64,000 nucleotides of DNA from Drechmeria coniospora (taxonomy: Eukaryota > Ascomycota > Sordariomycetes > Hypocreales > Ophiocordycipitaceae). Location: positions 7,870,520-7,934,519 of the forward strand of contig NC_054389.1 of the NCBI RefSeq assembly GCF_001625195.1, in the 5' to 3' direction. The translations under genes and the position numbers were made by a program. Shown here piece after piece: positions 20,207-31,088 of this stretch; position 1 is the first letter of the stretch, and every line of letters begins with the position of its first letter. The notes under the pieces were generated by a model. It did not search any database. It saw nothing but the letters and a program-made list of their open reading frames with translations, and was not told where the DNA came from.

Positions 20207-21893
20207 ATGAGGCTGCCATCCTTGACGCTCCTCGCCGTGTGGGCGGCGGGTGCGGCTTGCAACAAGGCGTTTGCGAACTTGCCCAACTTCAAGGTGATGG
20301 ACGAGCTCAAGTTGCTCATGCCGAAGCTGTCGCCCAAGGCCTTCTTGTACCTCCCGCTCCCCGGCTCCGCCGGGTTCCCCCTGGCGACGCGGCGGTGGTC
20401 GGCCCTGGAGTCGCCTCACGTGAACGTCGTCATCGTGCCGGCCACGGAGAACGACGTGGTCGAGATTGTACGTTCTCGGCGCCGACCCCTTTCGTTGCCG
20501 CCTCGCTGATGGTGGCCGCCGTCTAGGTGAAATCAGCCAACAAGGTGAACGTGCCGTTTCTCGTCTACAACGGAGCCCACGGCTCCATCACGACGCTCGG
20601 AAAGATGCGACACGGCATCGAGATCTGGATGAGGCGAATGAGCGGCGTCGAGATCAGCGAGGACGGCAAGACGGCCACCATTGCCGGCGGAACGCTCTCC
20701 AAGACGGTCACCGACGAGCTCTGGGCCAAGGGAAAGCAGACGGGTGCGTCGCCGCCATCGTCCTCCCGCCCCCCCTACGAGAAGCAAGGCTAAGCGGAGA
20801 CAGTGACGGGCACGTGCGAGTGCGTGAGCGTCATGGGACCCGCCCTCGGCGGCGGCCACGGCTGGCTCCAGGGACGCCACGGCCTCGTCGCCGACCAGTT
20901 TCTCTCCATGAACGTCGTCCTGGCCAACGGCACGAGGCGTACCATCGACCGCGACGACGAGCTCTGGTGGGCCATGCAGGGCGCCGGCCACAACTTTGGC
21001 GTCGTCACCTCGGTCACCACCAAGATCTACGACGTCGAGCGTCCCGACTGGGCCATCGAGACCTTCATCTTCACCGGCGACAAGGTCGAGGCCGTCTACC
21101 GAGCGGCCAACGACCACCTCCTCAAGAACGGCACGCAGCCGGTGGACCTCATCAACTGGTCCTACTGGCTCAGCATCCCCGGCATCGACGCCGGCAAGGT
21201 GAGCACCGCCCAGCCCCATGGTACGCCGCACCGCGACGCCGTCTCACCAAGCGTTAGCCCGTCATCATATTTTACGTGATCCAGGAGGGAGTCACGTCGG
21301 TCGATGCCGCCTACACCAAGCCCTTTCACGACATCGGGCCTTTCAGCGTCGAGGCCAAGGCGGGTGACTACCGAGACCTCGCCGGCTGGACCGGCATCTC
21401 GCTCGAATCCCCCCCCTGCAAGGCGGGTGGCTCCGCCAACCCTCGCTTCCCCATCTACCTCGACTCGTACAACGTCGAGGTGCAGAGGAAGATTTACGAC
21501 AAGTACGCCGCGGCGCTGCATGACACGAAGGAGTTTGCCCATTCGATCTTCATGTTCGAGGGCTACTCGACCCAAGGCGTCAAGGCCATCGATGAGAAGT
21601 CGACGGCGTTTCCCTACCGAAGCGACAACCTCCTCGTCGCCCCGCTCATCAGCTACCCGCCCGCCGGAGCGGACCTCGACGCCAAGGCCCGCCGGCTGGG
21701 CGAGGAGCTTCGCGAGATGCTCCGCGAGGGCAGCGGCCGGAAGGATCTGCGTGCCTACATCAACTACGCGCACGGAAGCGAGACGACGCAGCAGTGGTAC
21801 GGGAACGAGGATTGGCGCCAAAAAGAGCTGCGTCGGCTCAAGGATCGATACGACCCGAAGCGGCGCTTTAGTTTTTACGCCCCCATCGCTTAG
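20207..21893 (+). CDS. Secreted FAD-linked oxidase with BBE domain
   Basis: Berberine-bridge-enzyme-like flavoprotein oxidase; substrate unknown. Exons 20207-20467, 20527-20743, 20804-21198 and 21258-21893 give 502 aa. The three introns are 59, 60 and 59 nt, each with GT..AG and preserving frame. An N-terminal signal peptide ('MRLPSLTLLAVWAAGAACN…') predicts secretion. The FAD_binding_4 domain has the likely covalent His105 in 'YNGAHGS'. Cys164/Cys166 in 'GTCECVSVMGPALGGGHG' occupy the position of the second covalent FAD link in bicovalent members. The C-terminal BBE motif is 'YINYAHG…WYGNEDW…KDRYDPKRRFSFY'. Such enzymes occur in secondary metabolism or carbohydrate oxidation; here no biosynthetic backbone gene is nearby, so the role stays open. 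Confidence 0.9.
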
Positions 21894-21903
21894 GCAGGAC
21901 GCC

Positions 21904-21966
21904 AGAGAGGCCTCGGAAGCCCACGGAGGCCTCGGAAGCCCACGGAGGCCTCGGAAGCCCACGGCG
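21904..21966. repeat. 19-nt tandem repeat in the 3' flank
   Basis: 'gaggcctcggaagcccacg' repeats three times immediately after the FAD-oxidase stop codon and is followed by a fourth, broken copy. Probably in the 3' UTR. Confidence 0.85.
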
Positions 21967-22259
21967 GCCCCGTCACCCGACCCGCCCGCATGGCAACGGG
22001 TTCCGCGTCGCACGAGGCATGTGATGGATAAGTAGGTTCCGTCCCTGGCGATTCCCTGCACCATGCAGGCACCGTTTCGAAAAGGCGAGGCTGCTGGAAG
22101 CCAGCAGGCAGCTGTCGGCGGCAGCGAGAAGGAGGAAAGAAAGGGCCGAGGCGTTGCGAGAAAGACGGTTGCTGGCAGGTCTAGCAGAGTGCTTCATGTG
22201 ATTTCATTCATCGTCAGTAATGCATCGTCGTTTTCCCAAGCAGCACCCCAACGAGACTG

Positions 22260-23170
22260 AGCCGCTCCCGCACATGTGCACCTCTATGTAATTACTTGGC
22301 ACGTATTAATACTGCAGTAGTTAAGTGTTTAAGTACTCCAGTACTGTACAGTACATGTACGGAGTAATTACTCCGTTCTTACTCCGTACTTGCGCACGTA
22401 CTTGCAGTGCATGTAAGTACATGTATTACTGCAGTACGTACTCTGTACTCAGGGACGAAATTAATTACTGCACACCACATGCAAATATTCCGTTCTTATT
22501 GCAGGTGTAGTGCTTACTGTATACTTGCAAGTCCTTGCCCCCAAATGCCTGCTACGATCAGTCATCGGCATGCCGATTACTTGTAGACATACGAGTACTG
22601 TATGTGTGCCTGGGTGCCTGATTACAGCCTCGTCTCCTACCAAGTACTTACATGCCATGTACCAGTAATACGTGTAGAGACACAAGTGCCGTGTCGTCGG
22701 ACGCTGGAATTACATGTACTTACTTGTACCGTGGAACATTTGCACTGTGAGCACCAACCAATAAGTGCCCAGTAAGTACGGAGTACTTACATGACATGTA
22801 CTGTAGGTACGGAGTGCAGTACTTACACAAAGTATAGATTAATAGCAGGTACCTGGCACCTAAGGTCAAGTACATGGAATCATACCTACTTAAGTAGTAG
22901 GCACAAAACTGCAGGAGCACCAGTACGGGGCGCATGTTGGGTACTAGCTACTCGGTAAAAATACTACTGATAGCAATACTTGTAAGTACAGAGTACCTAC
23001 CTAGGTAAGTGGGCAAGTGCAAGTGCAAGTACGGAGTACAGTCCTCCGTAAGTACTCCGTACTGTACGAAGTAAGTAATGCCAAGTATGAATACAAGTTC
23101 TACAAGTACTTATATACCTACTTAGTGCGGAGTAAGTACTCCGTACTCCGTATATACGGATAGTACTACC
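22260..23170. repeat. GTAC-rich intergenic tract
   Basis: Dense GTAC, 'attaat' and 'cggagtac' phrases fill the interval between the FAD oxidase and the copper-fist gene. Especially dense inverted phrases lie at 23025-23165 ('agtactccgtactccgta'). No gene. The tract stops about 160 bp before the next ATG. Confidence 0.8.
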
Positions 23171-23331
23171 CAACTTTATGGAGCACCCAAGGTTCTATGA
23201 CCGTCTCATCAAACCGCCAAAGCTCACCCACTTCTTCTCTCTACCTGCACAGTGCAGTGCACCCCCCTCCCCCCCCCTCCCTCCCCGACAGATACGACAA
23301 CGTCACCGACAGAATCCAGCCCAGTCGTATC

Positions 23332-24422
23332 ATGATCGTGGATGGTGAGACGTTTGCGTGTGGTGCCTGCGTGCGCGGCCACCGCACGGGCTCCTGCCAG
23401 CACTCGGGTAAGGCGTCGACGCATCCCATGACACGACGTGTCCCTTCGGCTTGCTGATCCGTGCCGGCCACGCAGATCGCCCTCTGCAGCTGATCAAGAA
23501 AAAGGGCAGACCCGTCTCTCAGTGCGACCACTGTCGGTCCATGCGCCACTGTCGCTCCGCTCACGTCAAGTGCGTGTGTGCCAAGAGGGCGCGGGAGGGG
23601 GCCGACGACTCTGGAGGCAAGGGTGCGTTCCCTGCAGTGGCCATCCGACTCCATGCGTACCTGTGCCGGTGCTGACGGTCCTGGCCAGAGCCGTGCCGAT
23701 GTTGGCAAGACGGACATTGCAAGTGCGCCTTCAAGCGGGACGTTCCACGACCCGACTCGAGCAGGTCGACGAAGACGCCGACGCATGCCAGCCCCCATGC
23801 AGCCTCTGCCCTGGACCGCCCTTTGCCACTCTTCCCCGGCGCCCTCTCCCCGGCCATACTCTCTCCCGGCGCCCTCTCCCCCGGCGCTCCGTCCCCCGGC
23901 ACTCACTCTCCCGGCACTCTCTCTCGCGGTGCCCTCTCCCCCGGCGCTCTCTTGGAGCCGTCAGGCCAGCTGGATGGAAACATTTGGGCTCTCGTCGCCG
24001 ACGTGCCCTTGCAGCCGTGGCCGCAGGAGCCATTTCTGCTTCCCACCAGCGTACCGAGTCCACCGATCGGCCTTGTCGCGCAGACCATGATGGACGGGGC
24101 CTGCCACGATCAAGGCACCTTCATCTCCGACGGAGTAGACGTGCCCTCGTCCTCGGTGTTTGACCTGTCCGCCCTTGCTTCTTCGCCGGATCCGCAGCAC
24201 GCCCCGTTTATGTGGATGCCGGACGTCGGGGACCATGTCCTTGGTGCCGAGCAGAGCGCGCCTCATGCGTACTGGGTCCAGGATCCAGCACCAGACATGT
24301 CCGAGGGCGGCTGGATGGCCAGCCTGACGGAATATGACCAAGCATCGGAAACAAAGGCAGAGGCCGCCGGCGCGCCCAACTGCTCGGTCGGAGCATCACC
24401 ACACGGCCCCGCGCATGTTTGA
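23332..24422 (+). CDS. Copper-fist transcription factor
   Basis: DNA-binding regulator of the Ace1/Mac1/Cuf1 type, expected to act in the nucleus on copper or iron homeostasis genes. Exons 23332-23407, 23476-23622 and 23689-24422 give 318 aa; introns are 68 and 66 nt. The copper fist starts at residue 1: zinc ligands C10, C13, C22 and H24, then 'KKGRPVSQCDHC' with the minor-groove 'GRP' and further cysteines C42, C45, C58, C60. The third-exon acceptor at 23688 was chosen because it yields 'PCRCWQDGHCKCAFKRD' (C77, C79, C85, C87), matching the second Cys cluster of many sordariomycete copper-fist proteins. After it comes a Pro/Ser repeat ('SPGALSPGAPSPGTHSPGT') and an acidic C-terminus that may activate transcription. 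Whether it senses excess or starvation cannot be told. Confidence 0.88.
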
Positions 24423-25529
24423 TGACGGATCGTACAGCCATGGTATCATCATGCCTTGAGGCTGCTGCCGATGCAACGCCCCGGTCGTGATGCCTATGCG
24501 TGCGCGCGACTTGCCTGCACCACGGCGGCAAACGAGCGCCGCCGAGGTCCTCTGGCAGAAGGGCAACTGGCTGCGGCGATGATTGTGCGCAGTCATTGCT
24601 CGTCCCGTCGTCCGGGCGGGCGCGACGAGCTGCACAAGCCGAGACTGGCTTTTATTCACCGTCAAATTGCCGGCCAAGACAAGCCCCTCCGTACCCCCAT
24701 GTTCTACCCCAAGCGTCATTCACGGCCAAGGGGACACGATGGCGATGGAAGCGGCATGCTCACGGCCGATGATTTGCCATGCCACGCGCTACGAGACCTG
24801 GCCGTGGCGGCCAACGGACGATGTCTCTTGGCAGATTTCTCCGCTCCATGATACATGCAACATCAGGCACACCGGAGTTTCGGTCGCCCCGCCCGTCGAA
24901 GCTTGCGCCGTGAGCCGAGACGTCGAATGGCCGGCTCCTTTACGACGGAGCCCTCCGAGCGCAAGTGCCCCATATGCTTTTTCGACGGCGTCGACCATGG
25001 CCAAGGCACATGGCCGCCGTTGGCTTCGCTGCTGCCATCGGCTCGAGTGGTAGACATGCAGACAGTTGGCGTACGACTCGCATCGCTTCATGGCCGTACG
25101 TTTGGTACCATACCGTGCCATCGGTGTACGACCCGAATCTCCTCGCCGCCGCCCATTCGGCACCACACCGTGCCGTACCATTGTCGTCATACCATGGCCG
25201 TCTCATTGTACTCCCATCGGCCGTCGCCTCGTCGGCAGGGGCAGCCTTGTTTTCGTTCGACATTACATGCCGTGTTTTCCTTCGACATTACAAGGCTTGC
25301 AACGTCAACTACGAATGCGTCGTGAGAGGCGTCGGACAATACGTGCATGCGTCGCATCGACGGCACCCGGGATGCTTATGGATGCGAAAGGTGGATACGG
25401 CCAAACGACGCGTCCGACGATGGATTACAAGTACGTGGGCGGAACGGAGAAGATGAGAGGTAGAATGCAATGATGATTGCGCAGACGGCAACAATGATAT
25501 GGATCGGTCGCTACAAAACGCATGCATCG
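24423..25529. other. Intergenic
   Basis: No supported gene. Overlapping open frames on both strands lack codon bias and family features. 'ttcgttcgacattacatgcc' and 'ttccttcgacattacaagg' form a short duplication near 25250-25290. It holds the 3' ends of two convergent genes. Confidence 0.45.
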
Positions 25530-26488
25530 TTACTTTGAAAGCAACCGTGATAGAAAGGACTTGTTCTCCTTGCAGGGCACACCATCGACGACCTTGCTGA
25601 CTTGCATTTCGCGCACCCTCCACAGCAGGCCCAGAAGGCTGGCCAGAACAACCAGCTCCTCGGTGGTCGAGCGAGCGTCGGCATCGCTCGCCGGCAAGAG
25701 CAAAAGACCATGGCCGGTGCGCATGGACAACGGGGCGCCTTTTCCGATGTGGTGATAGATGGCCTTGACCTTGTCGGGCCTTGACGAGAATTCATCGTCG
25801 CCGTCGTCGGCCTCGACGAGAGTGTACCGCAACGGGCCGCTCACGGGAGGGTTCACCTGCCATTGCCATTTCTTCGTACCATCGGGGGAGGCAAGGGTGA
25901 AGAAGGAATGTGGGACGGATCCTGCGCCGGAGGCCGCATCGGCGAGCGGAAACGAGGCGGTCATGTCCAGTTCCTTGTCGAGGCTCAGCTTGACATGATC
26001 GGTCGCGTGGGGGAGCGAGCTGCATGTTCATGTTAGATCAAGGCCACGTGGGTACGAGCGCACGGCTCTTACATTGTAACGCGAGCACTGTTCTGTTCGG
26101 CTTGGATTCGTCGCAAGTCTAGTGTCGGGTTGGTCTCGTCGCCGCCCAGGTCGATGCTGTACAGCGTCTTGGGGTCGTCGGCATCACCCGTCGGCTCGGG
26201 CATGGTGCTCAATCTCGTGAAGAACAACTGGCTCCCCATGAGGGCATCGCCGATGAGCTCGCCGCCGCCGAGGGGGGAATGGCGAATCGAATGCCTGTAC
26301 TCGGCGCTCACGTCGTGGACGTGCAGACGAGGCTCCGACGCGGCGCGAGAAGGGATGTGCAAGACGCGCGACAGGTGGTCGGGTGCCGCCGACGGGCGAG
26401 GAGCGAGTCCATGGCCGAAGGGGTTTCGTTCTCGCTGCTGAGCCGAGCTCAGGTTCTCGTAGCCTTGGGCACCAGCAAATGCAGACAT
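25530..26488 (-). CDS. Conserved-looking fungal protein of unknown function
   Basis: Exons on the minus strand are 26488-26073 and 26019-25530, giving 301 aa. The 53-nt intron has a GTAAGA donor, a perfect CTAAC branch and a CAG acceptor, and joins frames exactly as ATC. I do not know a function. Visible features: an N-terminal 'SAQQRERNPFG', a Ser/His-rich middle, 'YRHSIRHSPLGGGE', 'KTLYSIDLGGDETNP', then a hydrophilic C-terminal half with 'DGTKKWQWQVNPPVSGPLRYTLVE' and a hydrophobic stretch 'LVVLASLLGLLWRVR' near the end that could be a membrane or packing helix. The wording resembles conserved ascomycete hypotheticals. The ATG at 26488 is the first in frame; conserved-looking codons continue upstream to about 26630, so an extra 5' exon is possible. 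Confidence 0.8.
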
Positions 26489-27090
26489 GGAATTCGCAGG
26501 GGGGTTGGTGAATGGAAGCGTCCAGTGGGCACGGTGTGGTTGCTCGACGAGAAATGTCCCCTTGGGCGTGTATGTCGTATCTGGCAAGTAGGCAAGTGTG
26601 TTCGATCCGAGGTAGATGACCGATCCAAGGTAAATGGGAAGGACCCGTCAAGTTTATACTCGTCCGAAGCTCCTCCTAGGCCCAGCTCTGCTCGCTCAGC
26701 TTGGCATCATGTTGCGTCAGACGACGCCGATCGGCGGGTTGATGCGAGGCTCGACCAGGCGCAGGGTCAAGATTGCTTGCCCTTACGTCATGGCTTCGGA
26801 CGCAAGAGCCGATGCGGCAGGTTGGCGGATAAGAGCCACGGCGGTGCAATCATGACGAGAACCATTCGCACGAGGCGAAAAGGGTCAAAGGGATCCTGGT
26901 GAGGCATACTCGCTCGCTCTGCCCCTCTCGTGACATGGCAGTTGGGAGTTGGGGGGGGGGAGGGGTTGCCCGTCGTCACATGAGCGGAGCCACGTGACAA
27001 TGCGGGGGACTTTGGGAAGATTTGCTTCGCCCCACCATAGATGCGGCCAACCAAGATGATTGGCCATTTGGCCTCTGCAGGTACAAGCAG
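26489..27090. other. Upstream flank with two adjacent open segments
   Basis: On the minus strand an ATG at 26907 opens a 39-codon frame with a hydrophobic stretch ('VRMVLVMIAPPWLLSANL'). Just downstream, in another frame (about 26774-26720), lies 'LTLRLVEPRINPPIGVV'. Both have GC-ending codons, but I found no convincing splice pair joining them, so no gene is called. The rest is featureless apart from a G-run at 26949-26960. Confidence 0.35.
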
Positions 27091-27480
27091 GGGGGCCGAT
27101 GTCGCTGCCACGACCCAGCCTGTTCCTAGTTGTACTTGTACATATACAGTAAGCATTAATAATACGCTCTCAAATCCTTGTACAGAGCACTCAACGCCGT
27201 AATCATCTCTCGAGGTTCATGAATGATGATGGGGCATTTGGCCCATGTGCAAGTAAGCCTACGTGGTCGGTAGTTGTACTAGTACTGCAGGTGTAGTTGG
27301 AGGGTAGTTGGAGCTGCACGTGACCAAGCTCAAGTAGGCACTGGCGGGGAAGGGGGGGTGAGGGGCGCCGATGTCGCTCCAACGACGCAGGCTGTCCCTT
27401 TGCTGTCAAGTCCTTGCACGGAGCACTCGATGCCGTAATAGACTTTTTCCAGTTTCATGAATGATGCATGGCACTTTTTG
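27091..27480. repeat. Diverged duplication
   Basis: Two related segments, about 27091-27244 and 27361-27480, share 'gccgatgtcgct', 'tccttg.ac.gagcactc.a' and 'gccgtaat', and end in 'ttcatgaatgat'. They differ in spacing and many bases, so this is an old duplication with a GTAC-rich insert in the first copy. No coding sequence is evident. Confidence 0.7.
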
Positions 27481-27639
27481 CAAGATATGGTCCAACGACG
27501 AGAAGGTGAGTGATTCGGCCCGAATGCGCGGCCCAACTGGCGGCGTTGGTTGTCCCGGCGGGATGCGTGTCACTTCCAACGACTCTCTGCCGAGAGAGGA
27601 AGACGGAGGTGTTTGTCACATGACACGGGCGGGTAGGTT

Positions 27640-30460
27640 GATACTTGAGTGTGTGTACTTGAGTGTGTGTACTCGCAGCAAGTACGAGCTACCTGCTAGG
27701 TAGTAGTAAGCAAGGGTAGGTGTTGTACTATTATTTATGCTAGCTGTATCATCTTTAGCTACTTATGGTATATTACTTGCAGGATGAAGTGCCTGTAGGA
27801 ACGGTTGGCGTTGCTGCGACGGGACCTACAACTGCTGTAGCTACCTGCAATACTGCACTGCGTGTGCATGTACTCGGGTACGGAGTAGGGGGTTCTGCAC
27901 GGAACATGTACTGTAGTTGTACTTACGTTTACCTGCTGTAGGTGTGCAGCAAAGCACATGCAGGTACTCGGTGCTGTACCGCACAAATACACTTGCAAGC
28001 ACAGGTATGATGGTACTGCACTCGGCACATGACAGCAAGTACGTACTTGTACTGTGGCAAGACGGTTTCTGGAATCCTTCGATTGCGCCGACCGACATTC
28101 GACATGCTGGATTCTGTGGAGAAGCCGGGGGTGCCGCCGTATCGGTTGCGGAGTGCATGTGCTTGTTGGGACGGAACTTGCAACTACAGTAAGCACTAGG
28201 TACTTCAGTATTAAATATTCAATCCGTACGGAGTACCCCTACGGGACTTATTTGTACTGTACGCGTACTTCTTACTCGGTACATGTGCAGATAAGCGGAC
28301 GTGCACCCCGTAGTTGCACATGCATACTGCCATTTGCGCGCTGCAGGTACTCTGTAGGCGTACAGCAAGTACAGTACTTGCGCACGTGCGCTATAATTGC
28401 AGGTGCGCATGTGCATGCACGGACTTGTACAGTGCGCCGAGGCACATGGCGCACCTACAGTACATGCACCAGTAATACGGATACATGTGCCGTACGGAGA
28501 ACAAGTACAGTATTCAACTTCAGCACAAGTGCTCCATATTCCAGTACGTACAGGTAACATGCAGTTGCTTATAAGTACTTGTATGTACTTGTAAAGGGCA
28601 TACACTTTGTTGGAGTTCCATAAACTTCGTACCATTGTCCTTGGGTTACTGTACACCTACAGTAAGTGCAAGGTCAGTGCAAGGTCCTTGCATGTTTGGA
28701 GTCGCATTTTACCTGCGAGCACATGGACGCAACTACGGTCAGGCACACGTGCACATGCCGCACACCACGAGTGGCACATGGGCACATTGGGATTTCTCCC
28801 TCTCCTCGACTCGTCGCGCTTCGTCCCCTCGAGGCTCCGGCTCCAGGCTCCCGCGAGGCATGAGCTGGGGGCATTGCACCGTGTCGGAGAAGCCCCTCGT
28901 ACGGCCGGAACAGTCAGCACCCCGGACGGCCCCCATGGCTCCCTATGCGCCTGCTGCACTTGCAAGTACACGTACCTGCGACAAGTACTTGCGTACAGTG
29001 CACTTGCAAGTATACAGTACTTGCTTGCGAGTGTTGCCAGCTCGAAGCAGGTGCAAGTCAGCAGGTAGTGCTCCGGTACTTGCTCGGTAATACCCAGTAA
29101 GCACTTAGTCATGCAGCGCTGCAAGTACTTACATGTGCATGTACACCTATACTCGGAACTCGGGACTCGGCGGCCGGCTGCGGCGGGACACGCGGGTCAC
29201 GCCGGCTCACGGTGCGTGGGCTCGCCTCGCTCGCCGGAGGGCGACCCACCGACGCTGGCAAGGATCTACCCCAGCTCCGACGCATTGGCCCCCGGCACTG
29301 ACTCGAACGCCTCGAGCGACGGTGGAAGTGGACAGTGCAGTATCACGGCAACGACGAGGACAATCTGGTACAGGTTCATTTGTGCACGTACTGTATGCAG
29401 TTCAATTAAGTACAAGTAGCTGCACTCTGCTTGGTGGTCCTTGTAAGTACACCTTTGCAGGTGTGCACACACACCATGTTGCTTGGTACTCGTACATACG
29501 CCTACAGCTACTTACGTATGCAAGTACATGTACATACGCCTACAGCTATTTACGCATGCAAGTACATGCACATACGCCTACAACTACTTACGTATGCAAG
29601 TACAACTTCACCCACCCGCTTACTCGTACGTAAGTACAAGAAATACTGCATGCACCTCAAGGACAGGTACACCTGCTTGTGCGCCCAAGTACACCTACGA
29701 GTCCGGCGCATGCCGTGCCCCTACCATACTGGCAGGCTGTACATGTAGGGAACTCGCCGCTTGCTCCATCGTGTCCCGTCAAGCGACCCGACGTTGCATG
29801 CAACGAATACTACGGTACAAGCATGTTGGTTTGCAGTGTTGACAAGTACTTTGAAGACGTGGCTGCTGATACAGCAGCTACAGATGCTTGTAGGGACTCG
29901 GTAATACTCCGTACTCGTGCCTTGCTCGTGCTCGCATGTACTCCGTACGCGTAGATGTATCACGTACCACAGCTGTAGGTGGGTGTAGGTGTACTGGTAC
30001 TTGTTCAGTAAGTGCCGTAAGTGGTATTATTAAATGATTAATACGGCAAATACAGTACTCCACAAGTACATGTACATGCAGCATTCAATTGGTGCAACGT
30101 ACCTGGTAACTAGGTTAGTACCTAGCATAGAGTAATTAATATTCTTACAGGGCACTAAGTACTGCACACCCACTGTGCATGCACTAAGTATCCGCAGGAG
30201 CAGCAGCAGCATCATGTTACGTAACAACTGCCTATACTTGTTTGCCAGTGTGCTTGCTTTGCACTTGCTTGTACTGACATGTATGGATATACATAAGTAC
30301 TTATTACCTAGTATAATTACAGTAAGTACTTACATGGACAAGTGCTTTTCCTGCTTGTATCACGCAGAGTACAGAGTGCATGTACTTCCAAATAATGGTG
30401 CCCACTACTCCGTACAGCAAGTACTGTAAGTACTTACATACTTCCACATGGTATTAATAG
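27640..30460. repeat. GTAC-rich desert
   Basis: Nearly 3 kb of intergenic DNA dense in GTAC, 'gtaagtac', 'acttgcaagtac' and 'cctacagtac'. A micro-array 'cgcctacagcta..tacg.atgcaagtaca' repeats three times at 29506-29605. Patches of ordinary composition at about 28780-28930 and 29160-29350 show no recognisable protein. No gene is supported. Confidence 0.75.
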
Positions 30461-30800
30461 TACTTGCTGCGCCGGCGTACCCCAAGCCAGAGGGCTCGTG
30501 TACAGTACAGTAGTCGTACCGCGAAATTCGCTGTTCTGCATGGCGTCTCGTGTGTTAAATATAGGCACGGGTGCATGTAAAGCGAAATCCTCCATTTGCA
30601 CGTTGGGCTCCTCGTCTAGGCGAATGTGAATACTAAAGGGGTTGGCTTCCCAGCGGTGGAAAAAAGCCGCGACTACTTGCGGCGCCGAGTACGTGTGCAT
30701 GTACTTGCAATTATCACTGTACGGAGTACCTACGGAGTACTTGCAGTGCATCTCGTCGACGAACCAACACGAGCGCCAAGCCATAGCCCATGCAACGACG

Positions 30801-31088
30801 ATGAAGGCAACGACGCTGCTGTGCATCATCCCGCTCGCCCTGCGGGTCAACGCAGGTGCAATCGCACCTAGACCTCAAACCGACTGCGACCATAACCCGC
30901 ATCCGGCCCATCGCGATCAGTCGCTGTACCCGACTTGGCAATCGAAAGCGTGGTGCAGGCACGAGAGGAAATGCAGTTACGGCAGGGACTTTTTCCAAGA
31001 TTTCCTGTACGACATCCGTTGCGCCGAATGGAGCCAGCACATGGGAGACCGCGGGGAATGGATAGAGGCGCCTGAAGCGCAAGAGTGA
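30801..31088 (+). CDS. Small secreted cysteine-containing protein
   Basis: Single exon, 95 aa, unknown family. The first 18-20 residues ('MKATTLLCIIPLALRVNAGA') form a signal peptide with a plausible cleavage after Ala-Gly-Ala. The mature chain is about 75 residues, rich in His, Trp and charged residues, with four cysteines (C29, C52, C58, C74) that could form two disulfides. The ATG has A at -3, and codons end mostly in C or G, unlike the surrounding GTAC-rich DNA. Size, secretion signal and cysteines match the operational definition of a fungal effector candidate. No homolog is recognised, so function is not claimed. Confidence 0.6.
   Translation: MKATTLLCIIPLALRVNAGAIAPRPQTDCDHNPHPAHRDQSLYPTWQSKAWCRHERKCSYGRDFFQDFLYDIRCAEWSQHMGDRGEWIEAPEAQE

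Noticed and set aside
20207..24422. Secondary-metabolite cluster around the FAD oxidase and copper-fist gene
   Set aside because: No polyketide synthase, peptide synthetase, terpene cyclase or P450 is present nearby, so a cluster is not supported.
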